From Myxococcota bacterium (GTDB taxonomy: Bacteria; Myxococcota_A; UBA9160; JAFDET01): DNA of 60,247 nucleotides. Of the stretch, positions 38,233-47,094 are shown in pieces (the first letter of the stretch is position 1; every line of letters starts with the position of its first letter). Below the pieces are notes generated by a model. The model was not told the origin of the DNA. It searched no databases and was given only the letters and a program-made list of their open reading frames with translations. Location of the stretch: assembly GCA_028278065.1 (NCBI GenBank), contig JANQFA010000215.1, positions 1 to 60,247 of the forward strand. The letters are read 5' to 3'. The position numbers and the translations under genes are program-made.

Positions 38233-39107
38233 CGCGCCGCCGCCTCCCGCAGCGCGAAGAGCGCGCGCTCGGCCACCATCTGCGGGTTCGCGTTGCGTTG
38301 CACCAGCGCCTTGCGCGCCTGGGCGAGGGTGCGGAACGCCTCGAGGGAGGGCGCGGGATCGCCGCCGCCCGCCACGGCGGCGTCCTTCGCCCGGGCGTGG
38401 AGCCACGCGGAGCCCACCGCGAGGAGCCGTGCCACGTCGTCCGCCACCTGGGCGCGCGCTCCGCGGAACTCCTCGGCGAAGTCGAGGATCTCCGGCACCT
38501 GGGCCGTGGCCAGACCCTCGAAGCGGGCGATCCACGCGCGCGCGTCCTCGTCGTCCAGCGCGTCGGCCGCCGCCTGCGGCCACACGGCGCGCTGACAGCG
38601 CGAGCGCACCGTGGCCAGCAGTCCCGAGGCGCTCGCGGCGACGAGGATGAGCGACGTCTCGTCCGGCGGCTCCTCGAGGAGGCGCAGCAGGGCGTTCTGG
38701 GCCTCCTGGTTCAGCCACTCGGCGTCGGCGATCACCGCGGCGCGTCGGCCGCCCTCGGTCGTGCGCAGGCGCAGGCGCGCCTGGAGCTCGCGCACCTGCC
38801 CGATGCGCACGCGCGTGTCGTCGGGACCGCGCTCCACCCAGAAGAGGTCGGCGTGGTCGCCGATGTGTCGGTACAGGGGTCCCTTCTTGCCCGCGCCGTC
38901 GATCTCGGGCTCGTCCGGTCGGGGCGCCGAGCGCAGGCAGTCGCTGCACGCCTCACATGGGCGCGCGCCCGCGCCTCGACACAGCAGGCCGCGCGCGAAG
39001 CCCAGGGCGGCCGCGCGCGTCTCCTCGCTCGGGCCGGCCAGCAGATAGGCCGAGTGGACTCGCCCGCTCTCGAGGGCGTCGTGCAGGAGGGCATCGGGCC
39101 GGGACAT
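38229..39107 (-). CDS. holB: DNA polymerase III delta' subunit
   Basis: HSAYLLAGPSEETRAAALGFARGLLC, CEACSDCLR zinc motif, EAQNALLRLLEEPPDETSLILVA. Confidence 0.88.
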   Translation of the reverse strand: MSRPDALLHDALESGRVHSAYLLAGPSEETRAAALGFARGLLCRGAGARPCEACSDCLRSAPRPDEPEIDGAGKKGPLYRHIGDHADLFWVERGPDDTRVRIGQVRELQARLRLRTTEGGRRAAVIADAEWLNQEAQNALLRLLEEPPDETSLILVAASASGLLATVRSRCQRAVWPQAAADALDDEDARAWIARFEGLATAQVPEILDFAEEFRGARAQVADDVARLLAVGSAWLHARAKDAAVAGGGDPAPSLEAFRTLAQARKALVQRNANPQMVAERALFALREAAAR

Positions 39108-39155
39108 GGGCGCGCAGTCTAGCAGCGCTTCGGGACGCCCCCGGGTGCCGAAGCC

Positions 39156-39260
39156 GGGCCGCGTGCCGACGCGGGTCGGCCGTTGCTGTCGGGCCGCTTG
39201 CCGACGCGGGTCGGCCGTTGCTGCTGGTCCGCTTGCGGACGCGGGGTCGGGCGTTGCTGC
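39156..39260. repeat. 35-bp tandem repeat x3 with internal hairpin
   Basis: GGGCCGCnTGCCGACGCGGGTCGGCCGTTGCTGnn at 39156, 39191, 39226; GCCGAC-GCGG-GTCGGC inverted repeat in copies 1 and 2. Confidence 0.92.
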
Positions 39261-39266
39261 AGCCCC

Positions 39267-39284
39267 GCGTGACGACCGTCACGC
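39267..39284. promoter_or_regulatory. Perfect inverted repeat upstream of bactofilin
   Basis: GCGTGAC-GACC-GTCACGC. Confidence 0.5.
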
Positions 39285-39372
39285 AACCATGGCAGCCCCG
39301 GGGGAAGGACTTCGAGCCTCAAGTTGCCGGTCGCTGAGGCCGATGGTCCGGGGCACGAGAAGGAGGGTCTCA

Positions 39373-39834
39373 ATGGCGTTCGGAAGAAGGGGTCGAGGGG
39401 ACGAGGGGAGCGTGCCGGCGGCGGCGCCCGCCGGGAATGCGGGCGGACTGACCGCATTCATCGATCAGGGCTCCGAGTTCGAAGGGAAGCTCTCGTTCAA
39501 GGACACGGTTCGCATCGACGGCCACTTCCGGGGCGAGATCGCCAGCGAGAACACCCTCATCGTGGGCGAGGCCGGCGAGGTCGACGCCTCGATCCGCTCG
39601 CGCACCGTGGTGGTGAGCGGCACCGTAAACGGTCCCATCGACGCCGCCAGCCAGCTCGTGCTGCACAAGAGCGCCGTGGTCAACGGCGACGTGCAGACCT
39701 CCGACCTGGTGGTGGAGAGCGGCGCCACCCTGAACGGGTCGGTCACGATGCGCGCCGGCGAGGCGAAGGCCAAGGCGTCCCTCAAGGCGGCGGAGAGCGA
39801 CGACTCCGGATCGAAGGAGCCGTCGCAGTCCTGA
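39373..39834 (+). CDS. Bactofilin family cytoskeletal protein
   Basis: GSEFEGKLSFKDTVRIDGHFRGEIASENTLIVGEAGEVDASIRSRTVVVSGTVNGPI beta-helix repeats. Confidence 0.93.
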   Translation: MAFGRRGRGDEGSVPAAAPAGNAGGLTAFIDQGSEFEGKLSFKDTVRIDGHFRGEIASENTLIVGEAGEVDASIRSRTVVVSGTVNGPIDAASQLVLHKSAVVNGDVQTSDLVVESGATLNGSVTMRAGEAKAKASLKAAESDDSGSKEPSQS

Positions 39835-39854
39835 GCGAGCGGTTCGGGCTTCCC

Positions 39855-39917
39855 GGGAGGTCGCCCGGACGTCCTGGGAGGTCGCCCGGACGTCCTGGGA
39901 GGTCGCCTGGACGTCCT
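39855..39917 (+). repeat. 21-bp tandem repeat x3
   Basis: GGGAGGTCGCCYGGACGTCCT repeated three times after the bactofilin stop. Confidence 0.93.
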
Positions 39918-39928
39918 GCGAGGGAGGT

Positions 39929-40174
39929 CTAGACGGCTACGACGGCCGCGATCTCCGGGATCGCCTCCCGCAGCTGGGCCTCGATCCCGTAGCGCAGGGT
40001 GGCCGCCTGGGCGGGACAGCTGGCGCACGCGCCCTGGAGGGCGACGTGCACCGTTCCGTCCTCGTTCACGTCCACCAGCTCCACGTTCCCGCCATCGGCG
40101 ATGAGGGCGGGCCGCAGCGCGTCGAGGGCGCGCTCCACGCGGCGGTGCAGGGGCCGGACGAGCTCCGAAGCCAT
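39929..40174 (-). CDS. NifU C-terminal-domain Fe-S scaffold protein
   Basis: [48 protein letters not shown]; CxxC. Confidence 0.92.
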   Translation of the reverse strand: MASELVRPLHRRVERALDALRPALIADGGNVELVDVNEDGTVHVALQGACASCPAQAATLRYGIEAQLREAIPEIAAVVAV

Positions 40175-40204
40175 GTCCCTCCATCGGCGGGCCGCGGGGG
40201 CGCA

Positions 40205-40233
40205 TTGAGGGCGTACCAGGCTCGGGGTAGCTT
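40205..40233 (+). promoter_or_regulatory. Sigma70-type promoter (candidate leaderless) for moaD-moaE fusion
   Basis: TTGAGG-N17-TAGCTT, 9 nt before the ATG at 40243. Confidence 0.5.
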
Positions 40234-40242
40234 GCCGGTCCG

Positions 40243-40908
40243 ATGCGTGTGCGCGTGCTTCTCTTCGGGTCGATCCGCGAGGCGCTGGGCGCCAAGGAGC
40301 TGGAGGTCTCCCTGGCGGACGGAGCCTCGCTGGCGGACCTGCGCGTCCTGCTGGCCGTCGATCACCCGATCTTCGAGCAGTTCGGGGAGCGCCTCGCCGT
40401 GGCGGTGAACCACGAGACGGCGCAGGCCTCGGCGCCCCTCGCGGACGGGGACGAGGTGGCCTTCCTGCCGCCCGTCTCCGGCGGCGCGGTGAGCGGCCTC
40501 ACCAGCATCTCGGACCGTCCCCTCGACGTGGGCGAGGTGGTCGCCCGGGTCGCCGGTCCCGACAGCGGCGGGATCGTGACCTTCGTGGGCGCCGTGCGGG
40601 ACCACTCGCGGGGCCACGACATCCGCCATCTCGAGTACGAGGCCTACCCGGCCATGGCCGTGCGCGAGATGGACAAGATCGCCGCCGCGGCCGCCGAGCG
40701 CTGGGCGGGGGTGCGGGTGGCGATCGCTCACCGGCACGGGCACCTCGAGATCGGCGACCTGGCCGTGGTGGTGGTGGCCGCGGCCCCGCACCGCGCCGAG
40801 GCCTTCGCGGCCTGCCGCTTCGCCATCGACACCCTGAAGGAGACGGTCCCGATCTGGAAGAAGGAGGTGGCGACCGACGGCGAGTACTGGGTGGACGAGC
40901 ATCCGTGA
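40243..40908 (+). CDS. Fused molybdopterin synthase MoaD-MoaE
   Basis: N-terminal MoaD-like [22 protein letters not shown]...[10 protein letters not shown]-terminal Moa[28 protein letters not shown]...ETVPIWKKE. Confidence 0.94.
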   Translation: MRVRVLLFGSIREALGAKELEVSLADGASLADLRVLLAVDHPIFEQFGERLAVAVNHETAQASAPLADGDEVAFLPPVSGGAVSGLTSISDRPLDVGEVVARVAGPDSGGIVTFVGAVRDHSRGHDIRHLEYEAYPAMAVREMDKIAAAAAERWAGVRVAIAHRHGHLEIGDLAVVVVAAAPHRAEAFAACRFAIDTLKETVPIWKKEVATDGEYWVDEHP

Positions 40909-40933
40909 GCGGTCGCGCCGAGGACGCCCGCGC

Positions 40934-41467
40934 GTGAGCGATCACTCCGGTCTGCACCGTCACCGGGAGGACGCCCGCGCCGCCGTGCCCACCCTGGTGG
41001 TCACGGTCAGCGACACGCGCACCCTCGAGACCGACACGGGCGGTGCCCTGGCCGAGTCCCTCCTGGCCGAGGCGGGGCACCCGGTCGTGCGGCGCCAGAT
41101 CGTCCCGGACGAGCCGGAGGCCATCGAGGCGGCGCTGCGCGCGGGGCTCGCCGAGCAGGGCGTCTCCGCGCTGCTCTTCACCGGCGGCACGGGAGTGGCG
41201 CCGCGCGACGTCACCCCCGATACCGTGGAGCCCCTCCTGGAGCGCACCATTCCCGGCTTCGGCGAGATCTTCCGCGCCCTCTCCTACGAGGAGATCGGCT
41301 CGGCAGCGCTCCTCTCGCGGGCGCTGGCCGGGATCGCCGGGGGCCGGGTGGTCTTCGTGCTGCCCGGCTCGCGGGGCGCCGTGCGGCTCGCCCTCGAGAA
41401 GCTGGTCCTCCCCGAGCTCGGCCACCTGGCCGCCGAGGCGGTGAAGACGCGGCCGACCGCAAGCTGA
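40934..41467 (+). CDS. Molybdopterin adenylyltransferase / MoaB-MogA family
   Basis: VSDTRTLETDTGG, LFTGGTGVAPRDVTPDTVEPLLERTIPGFGE, LPGSRGAVRLALEKLVLPELGHL. Confidence 0.93.
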   Translation: MSDHSGLHRHREDARAAVPTLVVTVSDTRTLETDTGGALAESLLAEAGHPVVRRQIVPDEPEAIEAALRAGLAEQGVSALLFTGGTGVAPRDVTPDTVEPLLERTIPGFGEIFRALSYEEIGSAALLSRALAGIAGGRVVFVLPGSRGAVRLALEKLVLPELGHLAAEAVKTRPTAS

Positions 41468-41493
41468 CCGCGGGTTCGGCCGAAGAGGGGAGG

Positions 41494-42768
41494 GTGAGGC
41501 TTCCCCCCGCAGCAGCCCTGGCCTGCCTGCTGGTCTGCGCCGCTCCGGCGCTGGCCGAGCTCTATACCTGGATCGACGAAGAGGGCCGCACCCACGTCAG
41601 CGACGATCCGGAGGCCGTGCCCGAGGGCCAGCGCGCCGGATCGGGCGAGGGCGACGTGAGCGGCCTGTGGCGCGACGGGCTGACCGGACCGCCCCTGCGC
41701 GAGGCGCCGGGATCGAGCAGCAGCGAGGCCGACCGGACCGTCCGCCTGCTGCGCGGCGCGGTGGACGACCTGCGCCGCGGAGAGACGGCGCGGGCCACGG
41801 CGGCCCTGCGCAGCGTGCTCTCGCTCGAGCCGGGCCGGCCGGAGGCCCACTGGTACCTCGCGCTCCTCGAACGCCAGCGTGGCCGTTTCGGCTCCGCCGA
41901 GGCCCATCTGCGCGCGTTCCTCGCCGGTGCCGGCGACGACCTCGAGCCCTGGCGCGCCTCGGCCGAGCGGCGCCTGGCGGAGCTGGCCGACGAGGCCGCC
42001 CTGGCGGAGACGCCGGACGGGGAAGCCCTGCGCATGGTCCGCACCCGCTCGCCCCACTTCGAGATCCTCTTCGACGCCGCCCTGGGCGAGGTGCGTCCGG
42101 ACTACCTGCGCACGGTGACCGGCTATCTGGAGGAGGCCCACGACCGCCTGGAGGCGCGGCTCGGGGTGACGCCGAGCGAGCCGACCCGCGTCCTCTTCTA
42201 CGGCAAGGGGGCCTATACGCGTGCCCACCGCCACCGCTTCTCCTTCCGCACGGTGGGCTTCTTCGACGGTCGCATCCACGTGGCCTCCGCGGCACACCCG
42301 GGCGGCGAGATGCGCTCCCTCCTGCACCACGAGTACACCCATGCGCTCTTCCGCGAACGGGTGGGGAGCGACCGGCCGATGTGGCTGAACGAGGGCCTCG
42401 CGGAGCTGGCCGAACGCGCCTCGCGCGGACAGCCGCCGCTCTCGCGGGGCGAGCGCTTCCACCTGCGCGAACGCATCAGCCGGCGCGCCTGGATCCCGCT
42501 GGAGCGCCTCGGTCCCGGCTTCGGCGGGCTCGGCAATCGCGATGCGCGCACCGCCTATCTCCAGTCGACCGCCGCTGCGCTCTGGATCGAGGCGCGCACG
42601 GACCGGGCCGCGCGCGCCCGCATTCTCACCCTGCTGGGCGAGGGCAGCGACGCGGACGCCGTGCTGCGCGCGGTCGTCGGCGTGGACGTCGCGGGCCTGG
42701 AGCGGGCGCTCCAGAAGGAGATCCTCGCCGAGTTCCCGGCCGTGGCGCCCGCGGCTCCGGCCGACTGA
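41494..42768 (+). CDS. DUF4124 + peptidase MA-like (gluzincin) metallopeptidase
   Basis: LYTWIDEEGRTHVSDDPEAVPEG (DUF4124-like) and LLHHEYTHALFRERVG...WLNEGLAEL (HEYTH...E). Confidence 0.85.
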   Translation: MRLPPAAALACLLVCAAPALAELYTWIDEEGRTHVSDDPEAVPEGQRAGSGEGDVSGLWRDGLTGPPLREAPGSSSSEADRTVRLLRGAVDDLRRGETARATAALRSVLSLEPGRPEAHWYLALLERQRGRFGSAEAHLRAFLAGAGDDLEPWRASAERRLAELADEAALAETPDGEALRMVRTRSPHFEILFDAALGEVRPDYLRTVTGYLEEAHDRLEARLGVTPSEPTRVLFYGKGAYTRAHRHRFSFRTVGFFDGRIHVASAAHPGGEMRSLLHHEYTHALFRERVGSDRPMWLNEGLAELAERASRGQPPLSRGERFHLRERISRRAWIPLERLGPGFGGLGNRDARTAYLQSTAAALWIEARTDRAARARILTLLGEGSDADAVLRAVVGVDVAGLERALQKEILAEFPAVAPAAPAD

Positions 42769-42778
42769 TCCCGGCGGC

Positions 42779-43066
42779 TCAGCGCACCGAGAAGCCGCTC
42801 TCGCCGCGGGGCTCCTCGTCGAAGACCTCGAGCCCCTCCACGCGCGCCCATTCGGGCCCCGTCCGGCAGAAGGCCAGCATGTGCTCGACGGCCGCCGGGT
42901 GGCCCTCGAAGACCGCCTCCACGGTGCCATCGGGCCGGTTCCGCACCCAGCCGTCCACGCCCCGTTCGCGGGCGTGCTCGCGGGTGGAGCCGCGGAAGAA
43001 GACCCCCTGGACCCGGCCCTGGACGATCACCCGGCAACGCACCCTGCCCGCGTCTACACTCGTCAC
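42779..43066 (-). CDS. acyP: Acylphosphatase
   Basis: VIVQGRVQGVFFRGSTREHARERGVDGWVRNRPDGTVEAVFEG. Confidence 0.95.
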   Translation of the reverse strand: MTSVDAGRVRCRVIVQGRVQGVFFRGSTREHARERGVDGWVRNRPDGTVEAVFEGHPAAVEHMLAFCRTGPEWARVEGLEVFDEEPRGESGFSVR

Positions 43067-43097
43067 TCCCACCAGCCTGCCTCGGCGCGGAGGATCC

Positions 43098-44294
43098 ATG
43101 CAAGACCTGCTCGAGCGCCTCACCGAGGGAGCCCGCGCGCTGCTCCCGGAGATCACCGACCTGCGCCGCCGCCTGCACGCCGAGCCCGAGCTGGGGCTCG
43201 AGCTGCCGGCGACCCAGGCCAAGATCCTCGAGGCCCTGGATGGCCTCGAGCTCGAGGTCGCCACCGGCGGGTCGACCAGCGCCGTCGTGGCCACCCTCGA
43301 GGGCGGTCGCCCGGGTGCCACCGTCCTGCTGCGGGCCGACATGGACGCACTCCCGATGCACGAGGACACCGGGCTGGAGTTCGCCTCGCGCCACGAGGGC
43401 CGCATGCATGCCTGCGGCCACGACGCGCACATGGCGATGCTGGTCGGCGCGGCCCGGATTCTCTCGGAAAAACGAGAAGATGTGCCTGGAACCGTGAAGC
43501 TCCTGTTTCAGCCTGGGGAGGAGGGCCACGCGGGTGCCCGCATCCTCATCGAAGAGGGGCTCCTCGAGGGCGTGCCCGCGGTCGAGGGCGCCTTCGCCAT
43601 CCACGTCGACCCGACCCTCCCGCCCGGCGCGGTGGCCACGCGTCCGGGGCCGATCCTGGCCGCGACGGACGTCTTCTCGATCGAGATCACGGGCAGGGGA
43701 GGCCACGCCTCCATGCCCCATCACACCCACGACCCGATCCCCGTGGCGTGCGAGATCGTGACGGCGCTGCAGGCGCTGATCACCCGGCGCATCGATGCCT
43801 TCGACCCGGTCGTGCTCACCGTGACGAAGATCGAGGCGGGTACCACGCACAACGTGATCCCGGAGATGGCGCGGATCCTCGGCACCACGCGCGCCGTGTC
43901 GGAGCGCTCGCGCAAGAAGGCGCGCGAGGGGATCGAGCGCGTGGTCGCGGGGATCGCCGCCGCGCACGGCGTGGACGGCAAGGTGTACGTGCTGCCCGGC
44001 TACCCGGTCACGCGCAACGACGCGGGCTTCGCCGACTTCGTGCGGGGCGTCGCCTTCGACCTGGTGGGCGAGGACCGGGTGATCGACATGCCGGCGCCGA
44101 TCATGGGCGCCGAGGACTTCTCGTACATCCTCGAGCGCGTGCCCGGCGCGATGGTGTTCCTGGGCATGCGGCCCGGCGACGGTCCTGCCGCGCCGATCCA
44201 CTCGAATCGCATGCTGATCGATGAGGAAGTGATGGCCACCGGCGCGGCGCTGCACGCCGCCGTCGCCCTGCGCTGGCTCGAGAGCCGGACCTAG
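43098..44294 (+). CDS. M20 family amidohydrolase (peptidase)
   Basis: LRADMDALPMHEDTGLEFAS, MHACGHDAHMAMLVGAA, FQPGEEGHAGARILIEEG. Confidence 0.94.
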   Translation: MQDLLERLTEGARALLPEITDLRRRLHAEPELGLELPATQAKILEALDGLELEVATGGSTSAVVATLEGGRPGATVLLRADMDALPMHEDTGLEFASRHEGRMHACGHDAHMAMLVGAARILSEKREDVPGTVKLLFQPGEEGHAGARILIEEGLLEGVPAVEGAFAIHVDPTLPPGAVATRPGPILAATDVFSIEITGRGGHASMPHHTHDPIPVACEIVTALQALITRRIDAFDPVVLTVTKIEAGTTHNVIPEMARILGTTRAVSERSRKKAREGIERVVAGIAAAHGVDGKVYVLPGYPVTRNDAGFADFVRGVAFDLVGEDRVIDMPAPIMGAEDFSYILERVPGAMVFLGMRPGDGPAAPIHSNRMLIDEEVMATGAALHAAVALRWLESRT

Positions 44295-44453
44295 GGCGAA
44301 TTCGCCTGGAAAAGCAGCTGGGTTCGGCCACATCGGTGAAGCGTCTTCTCGCCCTCCCGTCTCGGCCGTGCGCTGGCGGCTCTTCGACCGGTGCCTCCTT
44401 TGCGGCCGGCCTGCCGGGAAGCGCAAGCGCCGCGAGGGGCGGAGGCGTCTCGC

Positions 44454-46199
44454 CTAGCCCCCCAGCCGGTGCAGGCGGGGCTCGCCTTCGTGGTAGACGA
44501 AGACCCAGGCGGAGCGATCGGGGAAGCGGCGCTGCCAGAAGGCGCGGGCGCGCTGCGGGCCGTCCTCGCCGTGGGGGATGCGCACGAAGATGCGCGGGTC
44601 GGTGAGGTCCGGGGACGGGTTGGGCGGGAAGTACGCCCAGGAGGCGGGCGCCGCTCCGTCCACCATCCGGTCGGCGAAGACCAGGGCGTGGTGCGCGCCA
44701 GCCTCGTCGAGCAGGCGGTTGGCGGTCTGCCAGGCGCCGCCCGAGCGGCGCAGCTCGCGCACCTGGAGGGGGGCGAAGGTCAGGGCGGCGAAGGCCACGC
44801 TCGCCATGGCCACGGCGGCGACCGCAGCCTGGGCCCGCTCGCGCGCGAGGCCGAACGCGGCCAGGCGCCCGGCTGCGTTCGCTGCCCCGCTGGCGCTGAG
44901 GAGCGCGAGGAGGGGCACCGCCTCGGCGACGTAGACCGGGCCCGTCGAGGCCACGACCGTCTTGGGCAGGATCACCCGATAGCTGTAGAGGGCGATCACC
45001 ATGGCCCAGAGGAGGCCCGCCCGGCCGTGGCGGCGCGCGAAGGGCAGGAACAGGAACGAGATGGGCCAGCCGAACAGCCAGAAGTTCTGGCGCAGCAGCG
45101 CGCCGCCGAGCGACCCCGCGATCCAGTCTCCGCGGAAGAAGCCCCGATAGGCCCCACCGTGATAGACGTCGTAGCTCGACTTCCCGAGCTCGCTGGTCTG
45201 CGCGAGCTGGGTGGCGAGGAGCACGAGGCCGCAGAAGGCCATGGGAGCGAGGCCCGCGACGAGGCGGCGGGCCTGCCGAGCTGCCGGCTCGTCCTGGTAC
45301 CGGATCAGCACCCAGATGCCGGCCGTGGCGATGAACAGCACGCCGGGCAGGGGGCGCGCCAGGGCCCCGAATCCCAGTGCGGCACCCGCCAGGGCGGCGT
45401 GGCCGAGGCTTCCGCCGTCGTCCATGCGCAGCAGCGCCCAGAGGCCGAGGAGCAGACACAGACCCGACGTCAGCTGGGAGAGCTCGGTGGCGCCGGTGAG
45501 GAGGAACTGCGGCGAGACCAGCAGGAGACCGGTCCCGAGGAGCGCCTGCTGCGCTGGCAGCACCCGGCGTCCCACGGCGAAGCTGAGCAGCAGGGTCAGG
45601 GCACTTAGGATCGAGGGCACCAGTGCCCGCAGATGCAGCGCCTCTCCGACCGCGAGGACCAGGGGATGTCCGATCGGGTACTTCCCGTACCAGCGCTCTC
45701 CGTCGAGGATCACGAACTGATTCCGGAAGAAGGCGGCGTCCTCCGGCGCCGGGTTGACCAGGCGCCCCTCGAGGAGCGTGCGTGCGATGAAGACGTACGT
45801 GGACTCGTCGTCGGCCACCGGTGCGAATCGCAGCACGGACGCACGGGCGGCGAACACGATCCCGATCACGGCGACCGCGGCCAGTCCCACCGCCGCCGGT
45901 CGCGCGCCGAGCCGTCTCAGTGCGGCGAGGGCGCGGCCGGGCAGCGCTGTCGCCAGCAGGGCTGCGGCGCCGAGGGCGACCCCCGCAATCCCGAAGAGGA
46001 GGTACCAGATCCAGACCACCAGCTCCGCGGGATGGATCTGCTGGACTCCGAGGCCGTAGGGGATCTCGAAGCCTCCGTACAGGCCACCCATCGCCCAGAA
46101 GCCCAGCGCGCAGAGCGCGGCGCCGAGGCCCAGCAGGGCGGCGCGAGACGGGTCGCCGGCGGGTCGGGCGTCGCGATCCACGCCCACCCCATCGGCCAC
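44454..46199 (-). CDS. Multi-pass membrane protein, GT-C glycosyltransferase-like (family 39/ArnT-like)
   Basis: Many TMs; FAPVADDESTYVFIARTLLEGRLVNPAPEDAAFFRNQFVI...WYGKYPIGHPLVLAVGE lumenal-loop motif; GTG start. Confidence 0.78.
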   Translation of the reverse strand: MADGVGVDRDARPAGDPSRAALLGLGAALCALGFWAMGGLYGGFEIPYGLGVQQIHPAELVVWIWYLLFGIAGVALGAAALLATALPGRALAALRRLGARPAAVGLAAVAVIGIVFAARASVLRFAPVADDESTYVFIARTLLEGRLVNPAPEDAAFFRNQFVILDGERWYGKYPIGHPLVLAVGEALHLRALVPSILSALTLLLSFAVGRRVLPAQQALLGTGLLLVSPQFLLTGATELSQLTSGLCLLLGLWALLRMDDGGSLGHAALAGAALGFGALARPLPGVLFIATAGIWVLIRYQDEPAARQARRLVAGLAPMAFCGLVLLATQLAQTSELGKSSYDVYHGGAYRGFFRGDWIAGSLGGALLRQNFWLFGWPISFLFLPFARRHGRAGLLWAMVIALYSYRVILPKTVVASTGPVYVAEAVPLLALLSASGAANAAGRLAAFGLARERAQAAVAAVAMASVAFAALTFAPLQVRELRRSGGAWQTANRLLDEAGAHHALVFADRMVDGAAPASWAYFPPNPSPDLTDPRIFVRIPHGEDGPQRARAFWQRRFPDRSAWVFVYHEGEPRLHRLGG

Positions 46200-46256
46200 G
46201 TCGGCTCGAAACCTGAGTGCAGATGGGACCCCAAGGGCCCGTCCCGAAAAGGCTTG

Positions 46257-47048
46257 TCAGCGGCCCTCGAACTCGGGGTCACGGCGCTCCAGGAAGGCCT
46301 TCACGCCCTCCTTGAAGTCGTCGGAGCGCATCAGTGGGAGCAGCTGCAGGTACACGTGGTGGACGTTCGCCTCGAAGGTCTCGGAGAGGCCCAGACGCAT
46401 CATGCGCTTGGTGGCCTGCACGGCGAGGGGCGCGTTGGCGGCGATCTCGCGCGCCATCGCCAGGGTCTCCTTCAGGCACACGTCGGCCGGGACCACCCGG
46501 CTCACCAGACCCAGCTCGAGGGCCTCGTCCGCCAGCACCGTGCGGCCCCGGAAGGCGATCTCGCATGCCTTCTCCCAGCCGACCAGGCGCGGCAGGAGCC
46601 AGGTTCCGCCGGACTCCGGGATCACGTTGCGCCGGGTGAAGGCGGCGGCCAGCTTGGCGGTCTCGCTGGCGATGCGGATGTCGCAGCCCAGGGCGAGGTC
46701 GAGGCCGTAGCCGGCCGCGGCCCCGTTCAATGCGCAGAGGGTGGGCTTGTCGGTCTCGTGGAGCACCACCGGCGGGGCGTGGCGCAGGTCGAACTTGGTG
46801 GGCAGCGCCCCCCCGCCGCCCGAGCCGATCCCGGTTCCCGCGGCTACGTCCTTCAGGTCGAGGCCGGAGCAGAAGCCTCTGCCGGCGCCCGTCACCACGA
46901 TCGCGCGCACCTCGGGGTCGGCGTCGGCGGCGACCAGCGCCTCGGAGAAGGCCGACAGCATGGGTCCGCTGATCGCGTTGAGGCGCTCGGGGCGATTCAG
47001 GGTGATGACGGCGATCGGGCCGTCGCGCTCGACGAGAAGATCGGACAC
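46257..47048 (-). CDS. Enoyl-CoA hydratase/isomerase family protein
   Basis: DGPIAVITLNRPERLNAISGPM, GAGRGFCSGLDLKD, KPTLCALNGAAAGYGLDLALGCDIRIAS; GTG start. Confidence 0.93.
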   Translation of the reverse strand: MSDLLVERDGPIAVITLNRPERLNAISGPMLSAFSEALVAADADPEVRAIVVTGAGRGFCSGLDLKDVAAGTGIGSGGGGALPTKFDLRHAPPVVLHETDKPTLCALNGAAAGYGLDLALGCDIRIASETAKLAAAFTRRNVIPESGGTWLLPRLVGWEKACEIAFRGRTVLADEALELGLVSRVVPADVCLKETLAMAREIAANAPLAVQATKRMMRLGLSETFEANVHHVYLQLLPLMRSDDFKEGVKAFLERRDPEFEGR

Positions 47049-47094
47049 GGGGGCTCCTCCCAAGGCGGTCGCCCGAGGCTAGCATGGGCGCGCC

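Noticed and set aside
39156-39260. CRISPR-like array
   Set aside because: 35-bp units are contiguous without variable spacers; no cas genes.
44295-44306. GGCGAATTCGCC palindrome after the M20 peptidase
   Set aside because: Short loop-less palindrome in a convergent gap; no promoter or repeat context, could be chance.
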